Origin: Pyropia haitanensis
Taxonomy: Eukaryota > Rhodophyta > Bangiophyceae > Bangiales > Bangiaceae
Reading direction: 5' to 3'
DNA: 64,000 nucleotides
Assembly: GCA_008729055.1 (NCBI GenBank)
Contig: SDUX01000004.1
Span: 2,515,037 to 2,579,036 of the forward strand
Shown: piece by piece, positions 53,214 through 64,000 of the stretch
Numbering within the stretch: position 1 is the first letter of the stretch
Layout of the letters: every line of letters starts with the position of its first letter
Made by a program: the position numbers and the translations under genes
Notes under the pieces: model-generated
Database searches by the model: none
Seen by the model: only the letters and a program-made list of their open reading frames with translations
What the model was told of the DNA's origin: nothing

Positions 53214-55865
53214 ACCGGCAACGTGATGCCAGCAGTGGTAGTGCAGTCGACGGCTGAGGCGTCTCATGGACAAGGCGTGGGAGCCTCGCGGGGCGCGGGC
53301 AGTGACGATGATCTGTTGACATTGCGGGGTGCGACGCCGCGGGTGTGGCGGTGACGATGAGAGCCGTCGTCGGGCCCCCACGATGGTGTTCGCGCTGGTT
53401 TGTGGTGGTCGGTAGGGTGTGTTGCGCCTTGTCTTTTGTAGCCATTGTTTGCCTTGCTATGCTCTTTCTGTTTTTCTCTTTTTTCTTCTCTGTCTTTCTC
53501 CTGTTCCTACTCTGTGTATAGATGATGGTCCAAGCGCTTTTCATCGACTTCCTTGCTAGTACGCGGGTGGTACCACGGAAACGGTGTGCCTGCTGTGCAT
53601 GTGTCCAAGAGAAGGTAGTCGCGCTCGCCTGGGTCGACTTGCTTTTTCCGATGAGGAACTGCGATGTATGGTCAACCGCATGTGCCAAGTAATTGTGCTG
53701 GCCTCTCCCATGGTCTGCCTCTGTCTTCACTCCCTCTGTACTGTCTCACTGCGCCACAAGGGCCACGCTGGGCGCCGACTTGGGTGCCAACCGCCGACGG
53801 CAGCAGCAGCGCCGCGGCGGTGAAAAGAGGGGTGGCTGATGTGGCAGTAGTAGGGATGGCAGCAGCCGCTGGGGCAGCGGCCGCGTTTGCAAAAGTCGGG
53901 GGCGGCGGCAACGGAACGGCGGCTGCGGCGGTGAGCGAGTAGGGGTAGCCGCGGGGTGGCGAGTGGGCGCACAGCGACGACAGTAACTGGTTAATCGCCA
54001 ACGCGGTGCATTCAGGACGGTGTTCCAAGCTGTTGTTGCGCCGCAGCCGAGGCCGTCAGAGCAGCCGCTGCCTGGCAACGGTGCCGGCGCCAGTCGCGTC
54101 GTGTAGACTGCGGCCTAATTTCTTTGGCTCCCACGAGAATCCGATCCTATCGAGGGAGCAGATACTATTGCACGTCCGCCAAAAAGTATACATGCGGAAA
54201 CTCGGCTGGAAAACCACCCCACCCTGGTGCGTCGCAATCCGTGGAGCACACGAAACTTGGCTCTGGTCTGCAGACCGCGGCACGATCTCGATGCTCATGA
54301 GTGGGCCATCCGGCCTAATCATCGCTCCGTGGACCCCTCTCAGGGGACCACTGCGATTAGGAACTGCCCCGACAAAGAACTTTTCAGAAACTATTGGTGT
54401 TTCCTCATTAGGCCACCAGGGCAGGTGCTAATCCAGGCTTGGGAGGCGGGGGGGTTTGAATTGGGCGGCTCCGGGCCCGCGCGGACAGCAGTCCTTTTTA
54501 GAAACTATTGCGTTTCTCGGGTTCAGGTGGAGTGAGTTTTCTTGCTACAGACTGGCTTGGAGACCAGGTGGTTTGCGGAGGCGCTTCTGATTGGTGCAAC
54601 GGGGTGACGCGGTTCTCTCGGGATCACCGGGGGACGGCGCTTCTCAGGCAGCCACTCTGGTGGGCCGGCTCGTAGGTCCCCTGCACAATCGATGCAAAGG
54701 GCGTGGGGCCTGCTGCGCGCGCTGCCTGCAGGCGGCCACTGCTGCGGCACCGGATTGCCTCAGACGGAGTCATTGGTGGTCTGCGTGTTGCGCTGCGGTG
54801 CTGAGGGCCTGTGCAGGGGCGCTCCTGATGTTATTGTCCGTTGCTCACTGCCGGGGCAGACTGGTTCCCTGCGATCCCAGACCCATTACGATAGGTCAAC
54901 TACTTCTTGCCAGAAATGAAATCTTCCACGACGCCAGCCCAGAGAAGCCGGGTGTACACAAAAATATTTGTCCTCCATCTCGCGACTGCGTGCTGGAAGT
55001 GGCCACAACCTGGACTGTTCTTTCCCGCTCTGTCCGTCACACCGGCGCCGGTTCCCACGATAACACCTTTGCACCTGCATATTTATGAGGTCTGGGAGCC
55101 CAAAATGAAAACCTGCAAGACTGATTCGTCGAAGGGGCTGCTCCATCACCCACATCCGCCACCGTGCGGATCGCGAGCGTCGTCGTCGCCGTCCTCCCCG
55201 CCGTGTTCTTCTTCCCCCTCCTCCCCGCCGTCGTTGTCACCGTCGTCCGGACCGTTCGCGTCGTTCTTTCCTCTCCACAATCTTCGTCCCATTCCCCCTC
55301 TCCTCGCCGACGCCTTACCCCCCCTCTTTGCCGCCGTCGTACCCCCCCTCGCTCCGGTCGTCGTCGCCGCTCACCCCTACCCGTCGTCCTGCCCCCCCCC
55401 GCGACGCTGTCGCATTGTCCCTCTTTTCCGCAGTCCCTGCCCCTCCGACGTCGTCCTCGTCCCGCACCTTCTCGCCGTGGTCTTCCTATCGTGCTTAAAC
55501 CGTCATTGGTCCCCCCTCCCCACCGTCGTCGTCCCCCCCTCGCCGTCGCTTTCGTCCCCCCGTCGCCGACGCTGTCGTCGTCCCCCGCCTCCCCACCGTC
55601 GTCGTTCACCTCCCCCCACGCCGAAGCTGTTCCTCTCTTTCCCTCAGCGGCCGAGGCGGCCGCCCCGCCGCCGCCGTCACGCCCATCGTGGCGGTCGCCC
55701 ACCAGGGCGGCGGCGGTGGCGGCGGAAGCGGTGGTGGCGTCGGCGGCAGCAGCGGCAGCAACCTCCGCTCCGCGCGCACGCGCCGCCGCCGCCCCCAATG
55801 AGCGGCCGCAACTGCGCCGGCGGCTGCGGCGGCGACGGCGCCGGCTTCGCGTCTCCCCCCCCCCC
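53214..55865. other. Intergenic region, moderate GC then C/T-rich
   Basis: 53214-53580 contains a T-rich stretch (TTTTTCTCTTTTTTCTTCTC near 53470) suiting the 3' region of the HA gene. 53600-55100 is lower GC with small ORFs and no recognised gene; it holds a hairpin at 54314-54361 and a repeated AGAAACTATTG. 55160-55865 is strongly C/T-rich on the plus strand with GTCGTC-type repeats, presumably the upstream region of the next gene. Confidence 0.4.
54314..54361. repeat. Imperfect hairpin
   Basis: CCTAATC…GTGGACCCCT, loop CTC, then AGGGGACCACTGCGATTAGG. The outer arms CCTAATC/GATTAGG and inner arms GTGG-CCCCT/AGGGG-CCAC pair, with a small bulge. It could be a decayed transposon end or a structured RNA. 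There is no terminator-type T run after it. Confidence 0.5.
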
Positions 55866-58800
55866 ATGGCCGCCGCCGTCGGGGACCTGCTCCTCGTCGG
55901 CGCGGTGGCGACCGGCCCCGCCGCCGCCGACGCGGCCGCCGTGCGCGGCACGTTGGCCGGGTGGCCCGCGGCGGCCGCCGCCGCCCCCTCCGCCGCCGCG
56001 GCGGTGCGCCTGCCCGGCGCCGCCGCCCGCGCGGCATCGGGGGTGGTGGCCGCGGCGGGAATGCTCGCCGCGCCCTCCGCGTCGGCGGCGGGGGGGGGGT
56101 CGCCGCACCCGTGGCGGCGCGCTTGACGGCCGCGCCGCCGCGGCGGCGGCCACCACGACGTGGGGCGCGCGGCGGTCGCGGCGGCGGCGGCGGTTGTGGG
56201 CGCCGTCGCGCGGCCGGCGGCGGCCGCGGCGGCCGCGGCGGCGGCGCTCGTCGCGGCCATGACGTCCGACGCCATCCGCGACGGTGAGTCGCGGGCGGTG
56301 GACCTCGGCCGCTAGGGCAACGTGTCGGCCGCCGCTTGCGCGGCCGAGACGGCCAAGCCGTGCTGCCTCGGCTGGGACGGCGCCGTCGCGGATCAGGCGG
56401 CGGTGGCGGGGGCGGTCGAGCGGGGGGCGCTCGGCTGCGTCGTGGCCGTCGGCGCGCTTTGGACGGTCGTGCCGACGCGTCACGGGGGGGACTGGGTGTA
56501 CGTGCGGGCCGCAGCGGCGGGCGCGGTGGCGGGCGCGGCGGCGGGCGCGGTGGCGGGCGCGGCGGCGGGGGGGGGGGGGGAGGGGGGGGGGAGGCGGAGG
56601 TGGGGGGGGGCACTCACCTCCGCCGCCGCCGCCGCGTACGCGGGGGCGGTCCGGGACCCGGCCGCCGCGGCGGCCGCGGCAGGCTAGCCGGACCCGCCAC
56701 GCTGTACGGCGGCGGGCGGCCTGTCAGCGGCGCTGCGGGGCCTCGAGGTGCCCTTCCTCGCCGCGGTCACGCCCGCCTACGAGCGGGCGCCCAGCAGCGG
56801 CTTTGCGCGTGGCGAGGCGTACGCGTCGCTCGCGGCGCGCGTGCACGCGACGCGCGCAGACGACGACTCGTTTGGGCTCACCGCCGCCCGCGTGCCATCG
56901 CTGCTGCTGCTCGGCGCCGCGCTCGGCGCGGTGCTGCCGGTGGTGGGGGTGGTGCTGGCGAATTGTGCGCGGTCGCTGGGGGCGGCCAACCTCGTCGCGT
57001 CCCGCGTCGGCCTCGGCGTTGCGGGCGTTGGGGTGCTGGGCGTGGGCGCGCTCGCAACGGCGGGGCTGGCGCGCGCGGTCGGCGCCGCGGTGACGCCGCC
57101 GGCGTTTCACCTGGGGCCGCCTGCGGCGGTGGTGGTGGGCGCGGTCGACCTGTTTATGCTGGTGCTGGCGGTGTTGGCCACGGGGCAGGGGGGGTTTGGG
57201 GGGGGGGGGGGGGGGTGGCGGCGGTGGTGGCGGGGGGGCAAGGAAGGCCGCCTCTGCCGCCGCAAGCGCCAGCACCTCTGGCTCCGCGGGCGGCGGCGGA
57301 CGCGGCGGCCGCCCCAGCCGCGACAGCGGCGACGTGGCCGACGCGCACGTCACGGAAGCGCACGGGCGGCTGTACGCGGCGGCGGCGGCGGTGGTCCCCT
57401 CCTCGGTGGTCGCGGCGGCGGCAACGGCGGCGGCAGTCGGCGCGGCCGCCGCCCTCTCCCGCGTCCCCGCCGTCCGCGCGTAGAGCGCGACCGTCGCGCT
57501 CGCCGCCGCCGCCGCCGCCGCCGCCCGCCTCGCGCTGCTGCTGCCGCTGGCCGCCGCCGACACGCTGCGGGTGCTTGCGGGCGGCCTCGACGGCGCGCCC
57601 TGCTACCGGGTGCTGCTCGAGGGGGGGGCCTCGGCGGCGAGGCGTGCTGCTGGCGCCGGTCGGCGCCGACGGGGCGGCTCGTCGCCGCCGCGCGCGACGG
57701 GCTGGCCGCGCGGGTGCTGCTGCGGGCGCGCCCGCGCGGCACCGCCGCGACCGCCATCGTTGCCGCGGCGGTCGTTGGCGGCAGCGCCGCCGCTGCCGCC
57801 GTCGCGGCGCACCACTACCGCCGCGGCGCGGCGGCGTGGCGGCGGCTCCTTGCCCGCTCCGCGGCGGCGGCCTACCGCCGCCTCGACGCGGAGCGGTTTG
57901 GCCTCGCGCCAGCCGTCCTCGTCACCACCGCCGCGCCGGGCGCGTCGTTTGAGCTGCCGGGGCGCCAGCGCGCCCTGCTGACGACGCAGCTGCTGCTGGC
58001 GGCGGCGGCGAATGTGAGCGCGCACCCGCCGCTGCGGGAGCAGAGCTGGTACGGCCCCGCGGCGGGGTCGCTGCTCGCCTACTCGGCGGCGCTCGACGGG
58101 CCGCCGCCGGCGGGGGCGGGCGCGCGGGGCGTCGACGCGGTCGTGCCGGTCGACCGGTTTAGTGAGCGGCTTGCGGGGTGGGCGTCGACGGTGGGGACCG
58201 CCGCCGCGCTCGACATCTACTGCTATGACCAGGCGGATACGGAGGGCGTGGCGGAGGGGGGTGGGGCGGCCGCGGGGGGGCGCGCCAAGGCAGAGCCTGA
58301 CGGGAGGACCGCCAGCGGCGGTGGCGGCGGCGGCAGCGGCAGCAGCGGCGGCGACGGCTGCGACGACAGCGGCGGTGACTGTGTGGGGGGAGGGGGGGGC
58401 GCCACCGACAACGCCGGCGCGCCGGCCGGCGCGCCCGGCGCGGCCGACGCGGGCCGCGCCGACGCGCCGGCGACGGCGGCGGCGGCGGCCCCCCCCCGCG
58501 CCAGCGGCCGCGTGCGGGTGCCGTGCTCGGCGGGCACCGTCGGCAACGCGCCGACGGTCACGCCCGTCGCGATGGCGACGCCCACCCCCGGCGGCGGGGG
58601 CGGCGGCGGGGAACCCCCCCCCCCCCGCGGAGGCGACCCCCCCCGCGACGCGGCTGCTGCGCATCAATGGCGGCCGCCAGCGGTTTGCGTTTTGGAACGT
58701 GTCGACGCCCGACGACGCGGCGGCGGCGGCCGCGTCCGCGCGCGCCGCGGTCGCGGCGGCGGCTGTCAATGGCGACGCCGCCTTCCTCGTTGGCCGCCTC

Positions 58801-59188
58801 TTTGCCGACACGGAGGAGCCCGCGACGGTCGGCCACGACGCGGCCGCGACGGTCTCCGCGGCGACGGCGGCGATCGCGGCGGTGGTGGGGGCGGCCACGC
58901 GCAGCGCGCGGCTGACGGCGGTGGTGACAGCCGCTGCGGCGGCGGTGAGGCAGGCGGCGGCGGTGGCGCAGGCGGCGGCGGTGGGCGTCGCGGCGGGCCG
59001 GCACGTGTGTGCGGTGACGCTCGTGCACCTGGCGCTGACGGGGGGGCTGACCGCGACCGTGTCGCTGCACGTGGCGTATGTGTACATGGTCGCGCCGGGG
59101 GAGGGGGGAGGCGGGGAGGGGAAGGAGCCCACGTCCGGCGGCTGCAGCGCCCACAGCGGCGTCGCGGCGGCGGTGGGGCTGGGCGGTG

Positions 59189-59226
<38 letters not shown>

Positions 59227-61982
59227 GGCGGCGGCGGCGGGTGGCCCTCCAAGCGCCCGCGCGGGCCGAGCGGCCGCAGCTCCGCGTCGTCGGCGACCAC
59301 TCCAGGCGGCCTCCCCCCCCGCCGCCGCGGCGGCGGACCCTTGCGCGGCGCTGCGCTCCCCCGTCGCGGCGGTGGCGTCGGCGCTCCGCGGTGACGCGAG
59401 CGGCGCCTGGTTTGGCCCGCGCCGCCGCCGCCGCGCGGCGGCCGCGCTCGGCGCCGCCGCGGCGGGCGCGGTGTGGGGGTCGGCCGCCGCCGCTGCCGCG
59501 GCGGGCTCGGTGTGGGCCGCGTCTGCGGCGGCCGCGGCGGGGGGGGCGCCGTTGGGGGGGGGGGCCGCCGGGTCCCGCCGCGGTGCGACCGACGGTGGCG
59601 GACAGGTGGCTGTTGGGGGTGGCGGCGGCGGCGGTGAATGGGCTGCTGCTGACGCCGCTGCTGCTGCGGGTGGGGGGGCCTCTGCCGGGGTGGGCGCTGC
59701 CGCCGCCGCCGCCACTGCAGCTGCCGCCGACGGCGTGGCTGTGGGCTGGGGGGGGGCGGAACGACGCGGCGTCACGTGCCTCGGTTCCTGTCGCTCTAGG
59801 CGGGGGTGGGGGGGGGGCGCCGCGGCAGCATCGCCGCCGGCCGCCGCCGCCGCCGCCACGGCGTCGCCCCGCGTCGGCCTTGGCCCCGTCGGCGGCGGCC
59901 GGCACCGCCGCGGCCGCCGCGGCCACCGGTGGCTGGGCCCAACTCCGCCGCAGTAGCAGCGGCTCGGCCGCGGCAGCGACAGGCGTGGCGGCCGACGTGC
60001 CGCACGCGCACGGCGACCACCCGCGGTGTCACGCGCACCACCGGCGGCGGGCGGCGCGCCACCACCGGCGGTACCCGTCGCTGCAGCCGTTGCCATCGTC
60101 GTCGCGCTCGACGAGCGCGTTGTCGTCGGGCTCGTCGTCGCCGTGGCCGCTGACCTGGTCCCGGACGGCGACGCCGTCGGCGGGGGGCGGTGGCGGCAGC
60201 GCCAGCGCCACGCGGGGCGCCACCGGGGCGGTGACAGTGACAGTTTTCCAGACGGGGGTGGCGGGGGGCGTCGCCGCCGCCGCGACGGCGCTGCTCGACG
60301 GCCGCCGTCGGCCATCTGCGGTGGCGGCCGTCCCGCTGCCGCTGCCGCTGTTGCCGCCGCTGCCGCCTCTGCCGCCGCCGTCGACGCGGCCGCCGCCGGC
60401 CAAGCGCCGTTACCATCAGCGCCGTTACCATCAGCGGGCGGCAGCCGCCGACGACGGTGCGCCGCCGAGGCAGCCGCCCCCTTAACCCCGACCCCCACCA
60501 CCACCCCCCTCCGGCCGGTGCGTTTCATCCGGCTTGCAACGGCGATTGCCGCGCGCGGCGACGTGCCGCCGCCGCCGCCGCCGCAGCCGTACCCCCACGG
60601 CCACTGGCGCCCTTTCCAGCGGTGGCGGCTGCTGTCGACGCGCCCGCGTGGACGTCCGCGGTGGCGGCGGCAGTGCGGCGGCGGCAGCGGCCGCAGCGGC
60701 GCAGCCGCCGCCGCCACCTCCGCCGGCACTGCCACTCGCTTGGGCGGTGAGGGCCACCGCCGCCGCCGCAGCGGCGGTGACGGCGACGGCGACGGCGACG
60801 GCTGCTGCGTCCGCGGCTGCGGCGGGGTGTGTCGCCGGGCCGTTGCCCGCTGCCGCTGCACCTGTCGTGGCGGCCACCGCCCCCCGCCGCCGCCACCGCC
60901 GCCGATACTGCCGCTGCCGTCGCGGGCGCCGCCGCCGCCACCTCCGCGGGCCCCCCCTTCCGCCACTCCCGCTGTCGTCGCTGCCGCCCCGCCGCCATCC
61001 GTCGTGTACATGCCGGTGCCGCGGCCGGCGTGGCGGCCGCGTCAGCGGCAGCAGGTTGGTGTCCCCGCCTGCGGCGCGGCTGGAGTGGCGCCAACGTCGG
61101 CGCGGGGGCAGCGGCGGCCGCTAGCGGCGCCGGGCCCGCGCTCGCCTCGGCGCCCGCAGCGTCTGCGCCACGCGTGGCCTTTGCGCGGGCGACGTACGCG
61201 GTCCTGTTGAAAGGCGGGGCGCCAAGCCGCAGGCACCTGTGCCGTCGGCAGGCGGCAGCAGAAACGTCGGCGGCGACGACAGCAGCGGCGGTGGTGGCGG
61301 TGGTGGCGACGATGGTAGTGGTGGGAGTGCCGGCGTCGTCCCCAATTCGGTCGCCCCCGGTACACCTGCCGGTGTGTCCATCCAGCGGGCCGCCGCTGTA
61401 CCTTCTTCTGCCGCGGCCCCCCAGCCGGCCCCCGCTGCCGCCCCACGTGCGACCGCCCCCTTCGTTGGCGTCTGTGGAGAATCGGCCGCGCCGGTGGCCC
61501 TGCCGCCGTAGTCGTCCCGGTCGGCCCGCCTTTCCCGGGCGGCGGTCCACCGCCGCCGTCCACGCCGGGCTCGTCCGTGAGCTTTGAGGCGTCGACGCCT
61601 GGGCAGGCGCCGGGGGGAGGCGCGGGGGGCACCCGCCGGGACCCGCCGCCGCCGCCGCCGCGCCGCCGCCGCCGCCGCAGCCGCCGCTTCTGTGGCACCC
61701 GCTGGGATTGGCGCAGGGCGTGACCCTTGTCCGGCTGGCGCCGCGGGCGAGGGGGCGTCACGGGCTCGGCGCGCCGCCGCCGCCGCCAACGCTGTGTCTA
61801 CATGGACGCCACCCGCCGCGGTGCCAGTGGCTGCGGCGACGGCGGCGGCGACGGCGACGGCGGCAACGACGGCGACGGGCGACTGTAGCGCGGCGGAGGG
61901 GCCCCTGGCGAAAGCGGGGGCGTGGGAGACGCCGCTCCACGCGTTTTGCGCCATCGTCCTGGCCGCCGAGCGCCTGCCCTGA
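55866..61982 (+). CDS. Very large Ala/Gly-rich multi-pass membrane protein, many frame breaks
   Basis: Coding-like segments follow one another on the plus strand but alternate between frames: start MAAAVGDLLLVGAVATG (55866), VERGALGCVVAVGALWTVVP (56418), FLAAVTPAYERAP..RVPSLLLLGAALGAVLPVVG (56755-57180), HHYRRGAAAWRRLL..SWYGPAAGSLLAYSAAL (57810-58240), INGGRQRFAFWNVSTPDDAA..HVAYVYMV (58660-59090), WLLGVAAAAVNGLLLTPLLL (59602-59680), and a last part ending CAIVLAAERLP (stop by 61982). In-frame TAGs occur at 56315 and 56685. Switches mostly fall at G/C runs. There are at least six probable membrane segments. Total length would be ~2000 aa if it is one gene. I do not recognise a family. It is either a pseudogene, a mis-sequenced gene or two adjacent genes. 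Confidence 0.4.
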
Positions 61983-62220
61983 GCGCGCACGTGCCGCCTG
62001 TACGGACGGAGACGATCGGAGCTTACGGAGGTGGAGGGGCAACGGGTTGGATATGGGCATGGCGGGGGTGGGGTAGCGGGATGCGGGTATGGGAGAGCAC
62101 TTATGGGAAGGGGGGGGAATCAGAGCGCCATAAGGCGTGCATGACTCGACGGCTGCGCGCAGGCAGGTAGCATTGCCACTGCACTTTGTCTTGCGGGGGG
62201 GGGCCCATCCAGCGCTGCCC

Positions 62221-63912
62221 CTACTCGGAACAGTGGAGCACGTCCCCCCCCCCCCCCGCGCCTCCACCCCCCTCCCCCACGCACCGCCCCCGCCCGTGAT
62301 CCGCAACGACCGCCACCATCCGCGGCACGTCCATAATCGTCGCCTGCGCCGCAACGCACGCGTCAGCAGCGCGACGGAGCGGACTGCGCCCCCCCCCCGG
62401 CCCACCCTCCTCCCCCCCGGCCACCAGCGGATGGCAGCGCGGTGCCGCCCGCGGCGCCGCCCCCCCCTGCCCCCCCACGGCGCGCGCGGCGGGCCGCCCG
62501 CCGCCATCGTCGCAGCAGGGCGACGGCCGCCCGCGCGCGACGTTGCCGCCGCAGTCGACGCGCCGAGGCAGGCGCCAAACGCGTCGCCGTCGCGGAGGCC
62601 GCCGACGAGCGTCACCGCGATGCCACCGCCGCGGCCAGCGGCGGCAGGGAGCCGCCTGCCGCGGCGGCCGCGGCTACCAGCCACGCCCGCCGCGAGACGA
62701 CGCCGCCCGGTCCAGCGGGCGCGCCACCGCCGCGGCGGCCGCCGCTGCGGGCAGCGCGCCAACGACGGGGCGCCGGCGGCGCCGCTCCGAAGGGGCAGAG
62801 CTCCACCACCGCCGCGCCTGGGCGAAGGAATCCACCGCCGCCGCGTAGGCGGGGTCGTGGGGGAAGATGACCAAGTCGGCTGCCGCGAACGTGACGGCTG
62901 AGTCGTTGAGCGCCTCGCGACGGAGGGTGGTGACGGTCAGGTCCAGCGGCGCCGCCGCGGCGGCCACCGCCTTTTCCACAGCCGCCAACGGCGAGGACGC
63001 GACGAGCAGCGCGGGCGCCGCCGCCGCGCGGCAGCGCTGGCGCGGGCCGGCGGCGCAGCGGCTGCTTCCAGTGCACCTGCAGGCCGTAGAGATTCCTCGA
63101 GGTGTGGCGCGCCGACCCGGCGCGACGACGGTATACCAGCACCACGCGCAGTCCGCACGAGCGTGCGACCGCGGGCGGCCAAGCGCACCAGGGCAGGTCA
63201 CATGCCGCACGCCGGCCGGCGCGCTGCTAGTCTTGAGCGCAGCGCCGGGCGGCCGCGGCGACGTCAGCGCCGCCGCCAGCGCCAGCGCCCCCAGGGCACC
63301 ACTCGAGTCCGTCGTGCCCGCCACCACCGACCGGTAAGCAGTACGAGGCCGGCCGCCAACGGGTCGCCGACAGCAAAGGCGCGGGCGGCGGCGAGGTCGC
63401 GGCGCCCGGCCTCGCCGCGGGCGCGGCGACCGCCCTCGACTCGCCCGAGCGGGGCCGCGACCGCCCACCCGCCTTCCAGCGCGGCTAGTGCGGCGCCGCC
63501 GACGCCGGCCGAGCGGCGCCGCGGCGCGCGCACACGAGCTGCGGGCCACCCCGACAAAACGCGTACCGGCGGCGCCGCCGCCCAGCTCGCCCGCCGGCGC
63601 CGCACGTACGCTTGCCCGCGGAAGAGCGGTAGAGGCGGCGGACGGAGGTTGCCGGCGGGTGCAGTTCACGCCCGCCATGCTCACGTCGCACGCAAGCGCC
63701 GACCCTCCTGACGCGGCCGAGCGGTTTCCGCCCGCCTCCGCGCCACACCGGCCCGCCACCCGTCCGCAGCCGTCCGCCGCGCGCACCGACCGGTAGCCGA
63801 GGTGACCCTCACCCCAGCCGGTCCGCGTCGACGGCCAGCGCGGCGCCCGGTCGTCCCGCTCCGATAGCCGGACGGGCGTGCCGGGCGGACGGCCGCGGCC
63901 AGTCGGCGGCAC
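62221..63912 (-). CDS. Unidentified minus-strand gene, frame broken
   Basis: Coding-like segments in order along the minus strand but in different frames: GGSALACDVSMAGVNC (about 63690-63640), ALLVASSPLAAVEKAVAAAA (about 63030-62960), then TVTTLRREALNDSAVTFAAA and DLVIFPHDPAYAAAVDSFAQ (62950-62830), VVELCPFG (62815-62790), VAVTLVGGLRDGDAFGACLG (62620-62560), and ATIMDVPRMVAVVADHGRG (62345-62285) ending at a stop near 62221. Composition and pattern are protein-like, unlike the Arg-rich shadows. Frame changes occur repeatedly. No family recognised. The gene may continue to the window edge at 64000. Confidence 0.35.
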
Positions 63913-64000
63913 GTGCGTGACGGCTGGGCCGGCGATGGCCGCCGCGGCGCCCGCAGACGGCCGGCCAACGGCGGCGCCGCCTTGCTGCGCACGGCCCGTC

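Noticed and set aside
56284..56315. GTGAGT…CTAG as a 32-bp intron removing an in-frame stop
   Set aside because: Far shorter than the one verified intron, and removal shifts the downstream frame into Arg-rich nonsense.
1..64000. tRNA, rRNA, CRISPR arrays, bacterial operons
   Set aside because: No B-box GGTTCRANYCC with a cloverleaf context, no rRNA core sequence, no regularly spaced identical repeats and no Shine-Dalgarno-led gene clusters were seen.

Overview
The window is a very GC-rich piece of eukaryotic nuclear DNA. No tRNA, rRNA, CRISPR array, bacterial operon or Shine-Dalgarno pattern was found. Genes are monocistronic, on both strands, separated by 0.3-5 kb of low-complexity sequence, and almost intronless; one clear GT-AG intron is visible. 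Two housekeeping enzymes carry Ala/Arg/Ser/Thr-rich N-terminal extensions that resemble plastid transit peptides. Runs of C or G (8-20 nt) and (CCG)n/(GGC)n microsatellites occur inside and between genes. High GC, few introns, putative plastid targeting and a vanadium-haloperoxidase-family protein fit a bangiophycean red alga (Porphyra/Pyropia type). This is an inference; another GC-rich alga is possible.

Layout. 1-7.4 kb: low-complexity DNA, one weak hypothetical ORF and a diverged GT-rich repeat block. 7.4-15.9 kb is the best-preserved part: a Gfo/Idh/MocA (inositol 2-dehydrogenase-like) oxidoreductase (+) convergent with a plastid-type 6-phosphogluconate dehydrogenase (-), then a cytochrome P450 (+) and an OTU-family cysteine protease (+). 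18-25 kb: a small single-pass membrane protein, a SurE-like gene broken into three frames, and a large polytopic membrane lipase (-). 26-32 kb: an inverted-repeat element, a frame-broken WD40 protein (-) and a secreted Gly-rich/Cys-rich protein (-). 38.7-40.5 kb: a vanadium haloperoxidase/PAP2-family protein with one altered catalytic position, followed by a second inverted-repeat element. 43-45.5 kb: a secreted low-complexity protein whose internal duplication identifies the coding strand. 50.6-53.2 kb: a protein with three helicase-associated (HA) repeats. 55.9-62 kb: a very large, repeatedly frame-interrupted membrane protein. 62.2-63.9 kb: a frame-broken unknown gene on the minus strand.

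The genes do not form a pathway. The oxidoreductase and 6PGDH both concern sugar/polyol metabolism and may be plastidial, but as independent convergent genes. The secreted proteins, the haloperoxidase-family protein and the membrane lipase suit a walled marine alga. Frame breaks coincide with C/G homopolymers in several genes; sequencing error and real decay cannot be separated from the sequence alone. Many long ORFs here exist only because stop codons are rare at this GC content, so ORF length alone was not treated as evidence.
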